NCBI GenBank assembly: GCA_029962745.1
Contig: JAPZVO010000022.1
Span: 667,923-731,922, forward strand
DNA length: 64,000 nucleotides
Reading direction: 5' to 3'
DNA from: Echinometra lucunter
Lineage: Eukaryota > Echinodermata > Echinoidea > Camarodonta > Echinometridae
A program made the translations under genes and the position numbers. The notes below the pieces were generated by a model. That model was not told the DNA's origin. It did no database searches and was given only the letters and a program-made list of their open reading frames with translations. Each line of letters opens with the position of its first letter. The stretch's first letter is position 1. Below, one piece after another: positions 33,679 through 46,445 of this stretch.

Positions 33679-33978
33679 TTGCTGCTTGGTTGCTTTGTTC
33701 CCTCGATTGTACAATTAAGTAGACAGGTAGGTTTTGGCACGGGGGGGGGGGAGGCTCAACTTTATTGTTTGCCCCTGGCGCCATAATCCCTAGATACGCC
33801 ACTGAGTAAGCTTACCTGTTTCTGATTTTGTTACATGGTGTTTGCTGTCCGTTGTATCAGTGGTCGAGCAGAACACTCCATGGATAAGGATATTTGTGTA
33901 TCATCAAGTTAGTCCTCAGGGAATATGAAGAATAACAGAATAAAAAAAGTTCTGATCGGCTTGATATTCAAAGTAGAG

Positions 33979-34168
33979 GTGCCGTAGTCGAGTGGTTTAA
34001 GGCGCTTGACTGGAGACGCGAAAGTAGGGGTTCGATCCCTGGCACGGCACTTATGCCCTTGAGCAAGGCATTTTATCTACATTGCTGTTTTATCGTATAT
34101 CAAATAAATTGATGTGCTATATGCATATTGATACCAATGTGTGCATGTGTTTTTGTTTTAAAAAAAAA
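33979..34168 (+). mobile_element. tRNA-derived SINE, plus strand
   Basis: The head GTGCCGTAGTCGAGTGGTTT has box A, box B GGGGTTCGATCCC and a closing ACGGCAC (to 34050). It is followed by the same tail as at 18139-18317, with TTATGCCCTTGAGCAAGGCA, then an A-rich end near 34160-34168. GTGCCGT and ACGGCAC pair as an acceptor-like stem. It is an independent insertion of the same SINE family. Confidence 0.88.
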
Positions 34169-34315
34169 GTTGATGCAATGACAGTGTTGAAGAGATACAT
34201 ATAATGAATTAAGAAAAATCCCTCGACTTGAAATTTTCGGGGGTGGGAGCAGCCCCCTAGAACCCCCCCCCCCCCAATCAATCATGTCAATACGCCAGTG
34301 CCTTTGGCTATCGGA

Positions 34316-34375
34316 GCCAGGTGGCCCCTGTAAAGTCCTATGGGAATTAAGGTATTCAGAATTCAACAGGTTGAA
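34316..34375. repeat. Short dispersed repeat (about 60 bp)
   Basis: It matches 56594-56658 over CC.GGT.G.CCCTGTA.AAGTC and a following GGAATT to CAAC.GGTTAA segment. The nature is unknown; it is probably the end of a dispersed repeat. Confidence 0.55.
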
Positions 34376-35489
34376 AATTAGGAATGTCAAGAACCCAATA
34401 TACTACAGTCCAGCAAACTGCCAGATTTTACTGGCCTTAAAATAAAGAATTTTGCAAGAGACATTGAAAAAAAAGCACCCTGTGGAAGATGAAAAAGGTT
34501 ATAACCTTAAATAAATCACATGCTTGGGAGGGATTTAGCTGTCGGGCTTTGTCAGGGAAAATCAGCGGCAAGTTGCCATGGGGCTACGAAACTGTTAAAG
34601 TTATTCAAATCTCAGACCTTTGGGAATATCAAATGACATCACGACAGGACTTTTGACGGATAAACCCTATCCCTTTATCTCATGTAAATGTAACTCAAGG
34701 AGCTTCAAGATCGTTTGGATAATCATGGGAGTGAAGGTCGTAAAGTGAACGGGGTGAAGAGTACTGGTGTATATGAAGGAGGATAAGGAGGCGATTTGCA
34801 CTTTGACATAACCCCCCCCCCCCCAAAAAAAAAAGAAAAAAAAAGAAAAAAAAAGAGAAGATACTATACAGCCTCTGAATTGAATATGTTCTTTAAACGA
34901 ACAATATGGGGCATTCACAAGTTCTGTTTTCACTTTTACCAGAATTCAAAGCTTTCTGTAAAGGCACAAGGGCAACTTTGTAGCTCACCACCGTAACGTA
35001 GTTGAATCATTCTATGAATATATACATCATGTACATACGGGTGTCAAAATTTACACCTCAGGTTCGACTGCTTACATCTGAACTAAGACCTCGGTCACAC
35101 TAGAGAGACCAACCCTGGTTGGTTCGATAACAGACCGATGAAAAGTATGTTATTCGGAATTGCCGAGAATAGATGAGTTTGTTTGTTTGTTTGCTTTTAT
35201 TTCTGCGTTTCAAATAATACAATATAAATCATATAGGTATACATAAATATTACATAAATAACGGATCAAGAGCAGTATAATCATAATATAAAGGATATGA
35301 ACAAGAATGAAAAATACAGTAATTTTACATCAAACTTAATAAATAATGCATGGAACGCTGGAGACCGCCATGATGAGCGGTTAGGCTTGAATGGATAGCG
35401 GCCTCAAAGTATGGAGTCGTCTTTGGTGGTGTGTCTGATTTTTAAGAGACATAGGTGTCTATTCCATGATCGTTTGTACGGGCGTCAAC
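34376..35489. other. No gene seen; C/A homopolymers and possible LINE 3' tail
   Basis: A C run and A-rich stretch lie at 34810-34856. At about 35172-35190 a (GTTT)n is followed by AT-rich sequence that could be the 3' end of a non-LTR retrotransposon on the minus strand. The latter is a weak guess. Confidence 0.4.
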
Positions 35490-35517
35490 GGGGGGGGGGG
35501 GGGGGGGGGGGGGGGGG
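35490..35517. repeat. Run of 28 G
   Basis: An uninterrupted G run of 28 is followed by more G-rich sequence to about 35540. The exact length should not be trusted. Confidence 0.95.
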
Positions 35518-35540
35518 AGGGGGTGGTAGGGGTAAAGGGG

Positions 35541-37879
35541 GAACGTGTCCTCAAAAAAAGGAGAAATTTAAGGGTGGGAGACACAACGTGGTAACTATGT
35601 CCCATCAATTTATGGAAGTCTCTGAAAAAGCAGAAAATCCTTGTTTTTTCTTTCTCTCTTTTAGCTTGTCAGAGAATTTTATTTGGGGAACAAAAGAAGG
35701 CAATCGGAAAATTCCTAATGTGTCCCCCACCATATAAAAGCGATTCTAAAATCCCTGATCGTTTTGTCTTTATTTTCAAAGTGTTGTTAACTTAAAAGGA
35801 AAAGCTCCCATATCTGGGCCGATTTCTCCGAAAATACGATAAAGTGCTTCAGTGTGCACATTTCGATGCACTTATCCCAGGATTCGATGTTTTAGAATTA
35901 GAATGAGAGCCTTTTTTCTGACAACATCAAAACTGATGGTTCACCCGATAAACTTGGTTTGAATTCCGAAATAAGAGGGATAAGTGCATTATAGGAAGTA
36001 AAATCATGAACGCTGATAAATGTCATTTATTTTTCAAAATCATGATTCCTTGGTGTCAGCACATTTTTTTCCTTCAAAATTTGGAATTACTGAATCCTAA
36101 TGATTGTTTAAGACAAATAATTTTCTTAGAAAGCACAGTTTTGGGGAAAACCCAACTGAGTTTACATTTCATCCACCACTTTCACTTTTGCTAATCTTTA
36201 AAGCCAGTCTCAAGTTCTAAAATTCGAGTTGAATTTGAGATTTAAACAATTCCGTTTTGACCACAAACCGTGACTAAATGCACTATTTTAGCCTGAAATC
36301 ACTTAGACATATACACCTCATACGTGGCATGAAGTAAGACGACGAAATATAGGCGGGAACACCATCTCGTTTTGCAAATAGTCGGGAATGGAAGCTTTTC
36401 AGCGAATTATACATTTTCTACCAAAAATCGTTCGACACATATCTTTTCTCTGCATTCCTGAAAAATTGACTTATTTTCTTCATGCTGAGGGAATCTCTTC
36501 ACCGAATCTCATACCTTTAATTTAAAAATGAGATAGAATCACAATTTCTTCTTCCTCGTCTGATTAATAGGGCAATGATGGATTGTTAAGCTCGTTAAGG
36601 AGAAACCTATTTGCATTGCTATTTCCCTCGGGAGCTACTGTTGTATTTCTGATCCAAACACTTCTTTAATTTGTGTGCTTGGATTCGTGAGCGGAATGTA
36701 ATACATAATCCCTTGTGACAAAACAATAGTAATTGCTAGCCGCAGTCTGATGTTGTTTTTTCTGCTCTAATTACACGCAATGCATTTCAAGAGAGTCGTA
36801 AAAGTTGCAATTTTCTTTGTTTTGGATGTAACGAAAATGAAACAATAAAATAAGTTTAATCCGATGATGACTGCATTTTCTAATTCCCATAGGCTTAATA
36901 CAGAGCCCACTTGATTTCAGCAGGAAATTGGTTCAGCATGTATAGACCAATTTCACCTCTGGTTTATGTATTTGGCCCTCTATCGGCGACGCCATTGCTG
37001 CTGTGGGCAAGCGCGCTGACCGCGATTGGCTCTGTGTACAAAATGAATGTAAGATATGAGATATGCCCTAATATTGTTCCATTTACTTTCTTCTAGATCA
37101 ATAAAATAAAGCATGGATACATGGGTAGATGAGGTAAGACAATGGCCATATCTGACAGATGAAGGTATGATGTATTTTTGTACTTTCGATAGTTTTGCAA
37201 CTTAGTTTTGTCAGTATAAGTTCGATTGCAGCATAGAAGCCGTAGTAAACGGGAGCCCTCAATCTTACCCTGTTTACAAAATCATGTTTTCACTCATTAA
37301 ATTTTACGCCAAAGTACATAATGATAATGTTTCTTGACTTCAAAGTCCTTTCTGGTGATATTTTTACCCACTGGCGACGGATTCCTTCGCATTGCTTACG
37401 GAAACCTGTGTAGGGAGTACGGCTTCTCACACAAACAGGCTTCATGAGTCAAAAGCGAGTGAATTTCGCACTCAGTTAGCTTCCAATTTTTAAGCTTTCT
37501 CCAATTCTTGTGGCATTTGAGCACCGCACAGCTGCGACCTGAACTTCCCTGACAATTTCTCATTGCAAATATTAAAAGAAATCTGCATATATTGGTCAAA
37601 ATAGACAAAAGATCGAACGAATGTACATATGGCGCTATTGACTTGTGTACTATAAAAGTTGGAGCGCCCACCGCAGTATGTCGAACTGTGTCCAACAGTC
37701 TGCTGCCCTCTTGCGTTGTGAAATTGGTCTATTGACTTCCGAAAATGGGTAAACCTCAAGTTGTTAAAACGATGACAAAAGAGGCCCGACAGGATCCCCC
37801 AAATCTGGTGACTTTGAAAAAAAAATATGGTGAACCTCCCTCCTTAGAATATTTGAATTCCACCCATAACATGCATAAG
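35541..37879. other. 2.3 kb AT-rich non-coding stretch
   Basis: I see no gene, tRNA-like segment or strong repeat. Short frames are present but none shows a recognisable domain or low-complexity-free extended coding pattern. Confidence 0.5.
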
Positions 37880-38330
37880 ACATCTTCGGCGCATGAGTGT
37901 ATGGTATCTACCATCACAAGATAGGGATTTGAATCCCTGGTGTAGCATTAATGTCTTTCCACACTCAACCGAGGTGATGTGATTGCATCACGCTCAGAAC
38001 AGTTGGTAAAAAACCATTAGGTTGTTTCAGTTATGAACCTACCAATATCTTTTTTAATCCCCATGTTTTACATACAATGTTTTTAACCGACAGTTGGTAG
38101 GTTCATATTCTGAACAAGCTAATGAGTTTAACCAACCCCACTGAGTGTGTGTGTGTGTGTGTGTGGGGGGGGGGGGGATCTGGTAAGGAATTGCATCCTT
38201 TATCAGGTTTATTAAAACACTGAGGTGGAGCGCTGTAGTGGTAAAGCCGTGGTATCAATGTTGGAGCGCCATGAGTGGCAATATGCCTGACATGGGCGCT
38301 TTACAAGAACCATGCAAGAACCAACCATCA
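37880..38330 (+). repeat. Degenerate tRNA-like/SINE fragments and a short inverted repeat
   Basis: A box B-like GGGATTTGAATCCC is at about 37926. A second segment at 38224-38320 has GTAGTGGTAAAGCC and GGGCGCTTTACAAGAACC, a combination often seen in SINE bodies. Between them TATGAACCTACCAA (about 38031) and TTGGTAGGTTCATA (about 38095) form an inverted repeat. A (GT)n plus G run is at 38146-38177. These may all be pieces of old SINEs. Confidence 0.4.
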
Positions 38331-39290
38331 TGATCTTGATTATCGTTATGAAAAAAAGCATAACCCTCGTGTACTTATTACTATGCTTACTTCCATGCAC
38401 CTCGTGCAACTTTGCCGCTTATCACTGATATTGCATAAAGTCAAAAACTTTCTTCATTGTCACATGATAACGATATGTTTCGACTTAAATCATCATTGCG
38501 TGGGAGCTTAGGAAAATTATAACTGCTAATTTGATACTCGTGTCATGGGTTTCACATCTTGGAAAAGTCCATATCCACCTGCTTTTTGCTATAGAGAAAT
38601 AATGTTTAAAAGAAAAAAGAGAAAAAGACAATAAAGATTTAGAAAGATTATGAAAGCAATAAAGGGGTATCGTAAACACGACGTCCTTAATATGTCAGTC
38701 ATTCCTCTTCCATTAAAAAGTCTTATTTTGATACATCCCCGCTCGATCAAGATTCCATTTTCCCTGAAATTAAATTTGATATTACTTGCCATATTCTCAG
38801 AGTGAATAGGAAATTGTTTCTTCTTTATGAACTCTCTAGATAAGTAGTCTGCTGAGAGATATGACTGTGGACATTTTCGTGCAACGAATCGAATATTGTC
38901 TGACATTTACGGAATACTAAATTACATACTCTTCTTTTTTATCATTAGATGCACCTGTATTTAAAGTTTTTATTGCATTGTGGGTGGAGGATTTTCATTC
39001 GAGGGGTGGATGACTCTTGCGCCGATAAAAGTGGGAAATGTTGAAATGATATGTTCACTCGTTAAAACATTCATACTTAATTCTTACTGATTTATTAAAT
39101 ATCTCATCTACTTTATTATTTCCATGGATATTCAGAATAGATGTATATGTCTTTGTATATAGTGTAAATACAAATAAATTTTACATTGGTTTTGGGTTTT
39201 TTTTTTAAATTTGTTTAAAATTTTATTCATGAATTTTGATGATTTGCTTGGTTTAATCATATTACGCTAATATCGTATTTAGATAATTTA
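38331..39290. other. No recognised feature
   Basis: AT-rich sequence with short frames only. I see no domain or repeat that I can support. Confidence 0.5.
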
Positions 39291-39490
39291 TGCATCAGGG
39301 GGTCTACATCTTACAAGCTATGCTTCCCAGTAGACCCCTCCACCTTGTTTTATTGCCATACATTATGATCTGTATATATACATGTATTAGAATATGTATT
39401 TTTCCCATTTGGAATGTTATATATTGTGACATGTACTTGCATGATTTGTGGAATATGAAAAAACTAACTAAACTAACTAAACTATACCAA
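39291..39490 (+). mobile_element. Possible non-LTR retrotransposon 3' tail
   Basis: AT-rich sequence ends in short tandem AACTAACTAAACTAACTAAAC, a pattern typical of LINE 3' ends. No ORF is attached. The next MITE follows directly. Confidence 0.4.
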
Positions 39491-39526
39491 ACTAAGGAAT
39501 CTGTGCATGCACTGATGCAGGAAGAA

Positions 39527-39896
39527 GCTTTCGACACATGATGCGACAGTGTGGTAACACGCTGTGTCCCCACACTTTTTTGTGTACAAGCCTATGGGGT
39601 ATAGGGCGACAAAAAAAAAATGTCGCCGAGGCAGGACACACTTTTTTTTGCTGCCTAGATACACAAAAACTGCGCACCAATCAGATTTCTAAAAAGTTAG
39701 CGCAAAAATTGTTGCCATGAGATTGCTTGCGCAAGTATTGACAATATGCTCTCTTATTGAGAGTTGACGCGTTAATGCGCGTTCATTAGCAAATGTGGTA
39801 ACACAAAGTTCCAGCATGTGTGAAGACGAAATCACTCTGGACGAAATAGTGTGGCGCCACAGTGTGGTACCACACTGTCGCATCATGTGTGAAAGC
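39527..39896. mobile_element. MITE with GCTTTC...ACACATGATGCGACAGT inverted ends
   Basis: The left end GCTTTCGACACATGATGCGA and the right end, read in reverse complement (GCTTTCACACATGATGCGAC), pair for about 30 bp, through CAGTGTGGTA. The internal part includes AGTGTGGCGCCACA, another short palindrome. There is no transposase, and no clear target duplication was found. Confidence 0.78.
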
Positions 39897-40615
39897 ACCT
39901 CAATGACCGGAGTTACGACTGATTGTATTCTACTCTTTGGGGGATGAAGACACATTCTACAAACAGTTGGATTTCGTTTATATCAAATCAACTACATTAA
40001 AATGTTGAGAAAAAAACACCCACGTGGAATTACAGTAAAACTAATCGGTAAGGAACATGTTATAATCAGAGTTTAAAAGTACAGGATAAAACTCTTTGTT
40101 GATGTCATATTACATCACCGCTAATTGCATTTTCCCCACTGTGGTAGATCATGTGGATAAACGTAATTGCAGTCCAAAAACTCTGGGTGTTAATGTCCCA
40201 TAAAAACCTCAGATTCGCGTGGTTAATCGTTGATGATCAGAATGATGATGGTAAACTAATTCGGGCATGTCCTAAGGGTGCTTCAAATTCTGGAGATGGG
40301 GATTTCTGAGGATGGGACGATATTGACTGCATGAGAAAGAAATCTCTTAAATCTTTTTATCCTGAATCACAAGTACAAGCTGGATTCACTTGACGGCTTT
40401 ATGACCGACAGCATCAGACCAGCATTGAAGCGAAGGACCATGACAGCGGCGTCGCCAGCTATTTTGAAGGGTCGGGGTCATCAAACAAATAAGACCGTAA
40501 GTTATGAGAAAAATTTTCCAACAAAATAAAACAAGTAAACAAATTGTTGCCCACATTTAGTAAGAGTTTGCGAACAATGCGTGACAGAAATGTAATTAGA
40601 TTTTCAAATGTGCGG
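39897..40615. other. No recognised feature
   Basis: I see no coding or repeat signal that I can support. Confidence 0.5.
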
Positions 40616-40621
40616 AAGATA

Positions 40622-40835
40622 AGTGAATGAATGAATGAATGAGTGAATGAGTGAATACAAAAATATAAATAGATACATAAGTAGAAAATTTGATTGATTG
40701 ATCAAACAGATAAGTAAATGAATGGAAGAATGGATGGAACAAAAAAAAAGTGGGTAAACAAAGTCATACCTAAATGTGTCAAATAAATAAATAGGTAAAT
40801 AAATAAATAAATAAATAAATGAATAAATAAACAGA
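40622..40835. repeat. (GAAT)n and (AAAT)n tetranucleotide repeats
   Basis: GAATGAATGAATGAGTGAAT is at about 40626, and AATAAATA repeats at about 40784-40830, with related 4-bp phrases between. The whole 200 bp looks like one decayed tetranucleotide array. Confidence 0.85.
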
Positions 40836-40997
40836 CAAAATTCTGTGTCTTTCCGACATAATTATGCCTTAATAATTCAAAAATTGCGACGTCACTTTTT
40901 AAAATCGTGGTCAATTGTTGTGTTTAAAGCATACATCTCCCCCCCCCCCCCCCCCACACACACCCCATTCCTTAACTGTACAGACATGTTTAAGATG

Positions 40998-41385
40998 CAA
41001 TCCAACGAATCGATTAAATTCGAAGTCTCTAAGACGAAAAATACAAAATTAAGAGGCAGCGGAAATGGGAAAGAAGAGAAAACTGATTAGGATTTACATC
41101 ACCACTTTGAAAGCGTCAGACGTACGTGCAAACTCAAATCTAAAGTAATTTCTCCCTCGTGTAAGTGCAGTTCAGAGAGTGTTGTGGTCGCTTTATGAAC
41201 CGGGCCATTGCTCGAATTTAATTCTATACTCCTATCTTCTTCTTCTTCTTCTTCTTCTTCTTCTTCTTCTTCTTTCTTTTTTTTTTTTTTGCTGTTGCTA
41301 TTTTTGTTTATAGGAATAATAGTTTTCCTTCTTCTCACATTTCTTCTCCTTACCTGCTTTGACACATGTTTGACATGTTCTAACG
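40998..41385. repeat. First copy of a local direct duplication
   Basis: It matches 42958-43293 through landmarks CCAACGAATCGATTA, TTAAGAGGCAGCGGAAATGG, TTGAAAGCGTCAGACGTACG and CAGAGAGTGTTGTGGTCG, ending with TTCTCACATTTCTT and TCTGCTTTGA. A (CTT)n plus T run is included (41236-41290). The copies are about 1.96 kb apart. Confidence 0.88.
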
Positions 41386-41639
41386 CTCTCGCAGATAATG
41401 GAAATGAAATTTACTGCTTCTCTTTACTTATCTTGCTTCGTTTCGGTCTTGGTTTGCTGAGATCTGAGCGTCATCGCGATTTGCTCCCCCCTACCAGACA
41501 GTCGCAGTCCCGCTCTAGACTTCAGCTAAAACTCTGAATGCCTGGACACACCACTCTGTAGAACTCGCAGATATAAACAATCTGCGATACCGTATATCGT
41601 TTCTGTTCTCAACTCAGCTGCAGTATGATTATGGGTTTA

Positions 41640-42889
41640 TCATGTATGTACAGTATATGTATATGCATATCTTGCCAATGGCTCTTTGCTTCTTATTTTC
41701 ACCTTTTTCCTTTTCTCTCTTTCTCTATTTGACCTCTTGTTTTCATCCTTCATAACCCTATACGTCTGCCTTCCTCTCTTCTTTTTAACTCCCCTTACAC
41801 TTCTTTCCGTCTTTACTCCCTTTTCCCTTCTCCACTTTATTACCAACTCAATAGCTCTTCTTTTCCTATTTCTCTTTCACCTTCTATTAAGTTAATTATG
41901 GACTAGTTGTTGTTTAATCTTATGTATAAATTGTGATAATATCTCGATCTGCTTACCGTCCTACTTTGCCCATAATGTTTTAATTCGAATTTTTAACCAG
42001 TTTTTATTGCTAGATTTTCTTAAATGTTCAGATTTGTACACTTTAGATGGATCAATTCAACCTGTTTTTAAGATTATTCATGTATTGGAAGTTATGTTGA
42101 TGCCTACTCCTCTATCCCTTTCTCTCTCCTCTTCTCTGTCTTTCTCTCCCTATCTATTTAACTTTACCTCAACTCTCCTTCCTCTATTCTGTTTTGCTTC
42201 ATCTATTGACCATTTCCTCTTTCTACTACCCTCTTTCTTATGTTCCTTTCTTCTTCTGTCATGTCGTTTCTTTGGTTCTCTTTTTCCTTTTCTTTCATCT
42301 TTTTTCCTTTCTTTCGCGTATCTTCCTTGCCCTTCTTCTGCATCACATATTCCCTTCGTCTTCTTTATACATTTACATGCATGATATTCATAGAGCCAGC
42401 TAGCATTTTAGCATTTTGCAATTGTTGGGCCTTTTTATGTTTTTTATACCCAATTCTTTTTTCTTATAGATTCACGACGTTTGTACATGTTTCATTGATC
42501 AACTTTATATTGTTCTTTGTCGATATTATATTTCTTCCCTCTCTCTTGTCTTTGTAAGCTTCTTCTTCTTCCTCTTCTTTTTCTTCTTCTTCTTCTTGTT
42601 CTTCTTCCTCTTCTCCTTCTTCTTCCTCTTCTTCTACTATTCTTCTTTTTTTCTATGTCTTCTTCTTCTTCTACTTCTTCTCTCTCTGCTTCCCTTTACT
42701 CCCTGCTTTTTTCTATTAATTTCTGTTCCTCTTTCTTGTTTATATGTTTATAATCAGCCATGTTTATTTATGCTATTGCTTATTTCAAATCTTAAATGTT
42801 TGCAATTTTACATTGTTCATGATTTATGTACACTTGACTTTTCAGCCTTCGGGCTGTCTGTCCAGTTTTTTCTTTATATAATAAACCGA

Positions 42890-42890
<1 letters not shown>
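41640..42890 (+). repeat. Pyrimidine-rich region with LINE-like 3' end
   Basis: Long CT-rich stretches with (CTT)n at 42555-42680 end in a small hairpin CAGCCTTCGGGCTG (42843-42856) and TATAATAAACCGAATC before the (CTAT)n. A terminal hairpin followed by a microsatellite is common at CR1/L2-type LINE 3' ends. Leucine/serine-rich frames over this region are low-complexity translations. Confidence 0.5.

Positions 42891-42936
<46 letters not shown>
42891..42936. repeat. (CTAT)n microsatellite
   Basis: About 11.5 perfect tetranucleotide units. Confidence 0.97.
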
Positions 42937-42957
42937 AAAAATATAATTGCTCTGAGA

Positions 42958-43293
42958 GCTAACCCAACGAATCGATTATACTCGAAGACGGAAAAAAAAA
43001 TTAAGAGGCAGCGGAAATGGGAAAGAAGAGAAAACAGATTAAGATTTACATCCCCACTTTGAAAGCGTCAGACGTACGTGCAAACTCAAGCTTAAGTATT
43101 CCCCCCCCCCCCCCCTCGTGTAAGTGCTGTTCAGAGAGTGTTGTGGTCGTTTTATGAACCGCGCTATTGCCAGAATGCAATTCTATACTTCTATCTTCTT
43201 CTCTTTTTTTTGTTGCTATTTTTTTCAAAAAGGAATAGCAGTTTTCCTTTTTCTCACATTTCTTTTCCTTATCTGCTTTGAAATGTTCTCATG
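42958..43293. repeat. Second copy of the local direct duplication
   Basis: It corresponds to 40998-41385. It differs by substitutions, a shorter CTT tract, and a run of about 15 C at 43099-43113 where the first copy reads TTTCTCCC. The region between the copies is the pyrimidine-rich LINE-like block, so that block may have inserted after or carried the duplication. Confidence 0.85.
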
Positions 43294-43316
43294 ATTAACT
43301 ACCTTTTAGGAATTAT

Positions 43317-43666
43317 CCCGGGGGATATATCTCACTGAGGCCGCCATGTACATCATCCACGTAAACAAAAACGTAAAAAAGGGGTTTTTTCAGCACCAGG
43401 CGGGGAAAACGGGGATCCAGTTAAGGGTATTAAAATCAGGAAAATCTGAGAAAAGGTTATTAAATTAGGAGATTATGAGGCAATCCTTGCATAAAATCTC
43501 CGTTAAGGGTAGAGAAATCGGAGATGTAATACATTATTTCTCTGTTTAGGGTATTAAAATCACTCTTACTTCCGTCCTACTTTAATCCCCTTTTAGGGTG
43601 CTTTTCAGAAAGTGATACGCGGATGATCATGATGATGTACAGGCCTGAATGAGACCTATCCCCGTG
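43317..43666. mobile_element. hAT-like nonautonomous element, second family member
   Basis: The left end CCCGGGGGATATATCTCACT and the right end reverse complement CACGGGGATAGGTCTCATTC are inverted repeats continuing through AGGCC and TGTACATCATC. An 8-bp direct repeat GGAATTAT flanks it (43309-43316 and 43667-43674). It shares with 33064-33550 the CCCGGGG end, a TTTTTTCAG core near the left arm and TTTAGGGTG motifs near the right arm. About 350 bp with no ORF. Confidence 0.82.
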
Positions 43667-43674
43667 GGAATTAT

Positions 43675-45600
43675 GTACGTATCTACCTCATTTCAATCTT
43701 TCTCTTTCTTCAACTTAATTCTCTTAAATGACCCGAGTTGATTTCATTCCTGTTCAAACGATTTATTCTGCTATGCTACATATTTCAATTTTCTGTCGCG
43801 TACCGTACGTGAATTACGTTTCAATTCTTCTTTTGTGACAGCTCAATATTCTCTTACTCTCCCCCTCTCCGTTTCTGTCCACATCATTTTTCTTTCTCTC
43901 TCTCTCTCTCCTTAGCTCTGCACCATCTTTCACTCTCTATCTCTCTCTCTTTCCACAAAACACGCTTGCCTATATGATCAGATGATAACAAATACAATGA
44001 GGGAGATCCGAGCTGGCCAGGAGACCGACAATGTCGATCTCGTGATCCTTCAGAACGTTTGCAAAAGTCACACGAGATCTACAATAGCTGCTGGCTAACG
44101 CGAACCGTCTGATAACTTTTCAGGATGCTTGCAAAAGCGACATGTCGGTGTCGTGGGACAGCGTTATCTAGGGCTGTCTGATCATTTGTCATTATTTGAT
44201 ATTCGAAATTCAACATTGCATGCCCTTTTGAGATCTCTTTCGGCTATTCGTCGTTTGAATATTATTTGATGACAAAGTATCCCTCCTTCACTTATGACAT
44301 TTATTTCATCGCGTGTGTACAAAAATGGCATACATTATAATACCATTCATTGCTGTAATCTTTGTTAGTAAAGGAAATTCCTTTCTTGAAAAAGCGTTAT
44401 CAGGGAGGGGCTGGATGGCCACATATTGTCAACTAATATTTGCAACACTGTCCATTCATTATCTGATTGTTTTTTTCGTCTTGTCCGAAAATTCTTGATA
44501 TTGCTGTTTCTACTTTTAAAAAAAGCCCACTCCTCTCCTGGAAAAGAAGAAAAACACATTTGTATATGAAAGGCGTAGTCGTAATATATTTTTGATTATT
44601 TATGCATACTGATTTCAAAAATCATGGAATCGGCATTGTCTATTGATCGCCTTTTCTGCTTATTTTTCGTCTTCCAACATCTTAAAGATAAAGGCGAGTA
44701 CTGGTCGTGAGATTGAATTGTAAAAGAAATTGTCTCAAAGTAAATGAGAAAGGTTGATTATAAAGCACTTAAGAATTGTTGTATGCTGTAAGGTTTGGAT
44801 TCACCAAAATGATAAGAAATTAACTCAATTCTGCTGAGAATCACATGCACTGCACATAGAAATGCGAGTATGGGACTACACACAAATGTTCGACCCGAAT
44901 ATTTTGGCTGTTTTTTTTTCCCTTCATATATTGAATGTCAGGGCATTTGAAGAACAATCCTTTTCAGGGGAAATTTCTACTATAATCTTCTTAACTAACA
45001 GAAAAAGAATGAGAAAGCTGACAAAATTATTTTTTACCTTCACCAGAACTTCAGCTTCCATTTAAAGGCATTGGTTAACATTGTTATGATTTAAAAAAAA
45101 TCTTGTTTTGTTACTTGAAAATGGGATAAACATAAGGGTTATAGTGTAAAAATACCAGTCTGAAAGTTTCAAAGTACAATATCCACAGGAAGTATTTTTA
45201 AATATAAAAAATGTGAACCAATGTTTGAAAAATATACGATGGTCGGTTGCACAGAATAGACATAAGGAGTGCGCATGCGCGTATGACTCACCTTACCGTA
45301 CTGTGTGTATTGGCGTATCACGCGGCGGGAGGTACATAACGGCATTTTCAAATTCAAGCAAAGTGGTCCTCTTAGTGATTGTCTCGTGAGACGAAGGATA
45401 ATAAAATCGTAGTTTGCGTCTAACTTACACTTTTTCATTCCAAATTATGGTTGGTTTCAGGGTTTTTGAGTACAAATACAAGTACTCATACACATGTTTC
45501 ATCTTAGTTTGAGAATTTTTTAAATCAGCTACTCACAAAGTTAGCCAATGCCTTTAACATTCATGCCCTTCTTTTCTCACATTATATTCATTTCTTTTGC
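43675..45600. other. Non-coding stretch with CT microsatellite
   Basis: A CT-rich stretch is at 43890-43950. A possible old unit of the degenerate tandem array described next lies at about 44515-44690 (GGCATTGTCTATTGATCGCC). No gene is recognised. Confidence 0.45.
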
Positions 45601-46445
45601 GTGATTACAGAACATAAGATGGCACAGCCATGTAAAAGCCTCCAGGGCAAGCAGAATAATGTTCTTCATTGCTGTAACCCTTCTACGTCAAGAAAACTCC
45701 GTTCTCAAAAAGAAAATCAAGTAAAAGCCTCCATTATCTTTGTATTTTTTATCATTCATTCGTATTGTTTTCAAAAATTCTATATTCGACATTGTCTGCT
45801 GAACGTTTATTTGTCTTTTTCCCCCTTTAATCATTTTTTTTTTTTACATATTAATGTGATTCTTCATATTATGTGATACATTAGTTTCAGTCACATTGTG
45901 GTTACAGAGTAAAAGACGGCACTGCAATGAAAGGGCCCTTGGATAATGCCCCATCCGGTAATTGAAAGAAATCCCTTTAAAAAAAAAAAAAACAAAGAAA
46001 ATAGCGAACAAATAATAAGACATACTACAGTTGTCCATTTGATTATTCCTCAACATTCACCTAAAAAAAAAAAAAAAAGCCATATTCGACATTGTCTTGT
46101 TGAACCTCTGTTTGTAATATATTGTCTCTACTTTTTCAATATTAATTAATTTCAGCATTAATGTCATTCTCCTCGCGTCATACATTCATGTTTATAGCTT
46201 ATAAGAACTGCCTTAACCTTCTATAGGCTAAGAAAGCCCCTTCTTTCGAAAAAAAGTAAACAAAATACTAATCCTAGTAAATCCTTTAAAGTTTGTTCAC
46301 GCTATACATGCTATATATAAAAAATTACATATTCAGCATTCTTTGTTTAACGTCTTTTCATTTTCTTTTCGCATTTTTAAAGTGTCCTTCTGCTCATGCA
46401 TTACATTATATTTTCTCGCATGTTTACAGAGGATAAGATCAACCT

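Noticed and set aside
33979..34050. A functional tRNA-Ser or tRNA-Leu gene
   Set aside because: The same head with the same 3' extension recurs at 18139-18317 and 30242-30423, and the variable arm is missing. It is a SINE head.
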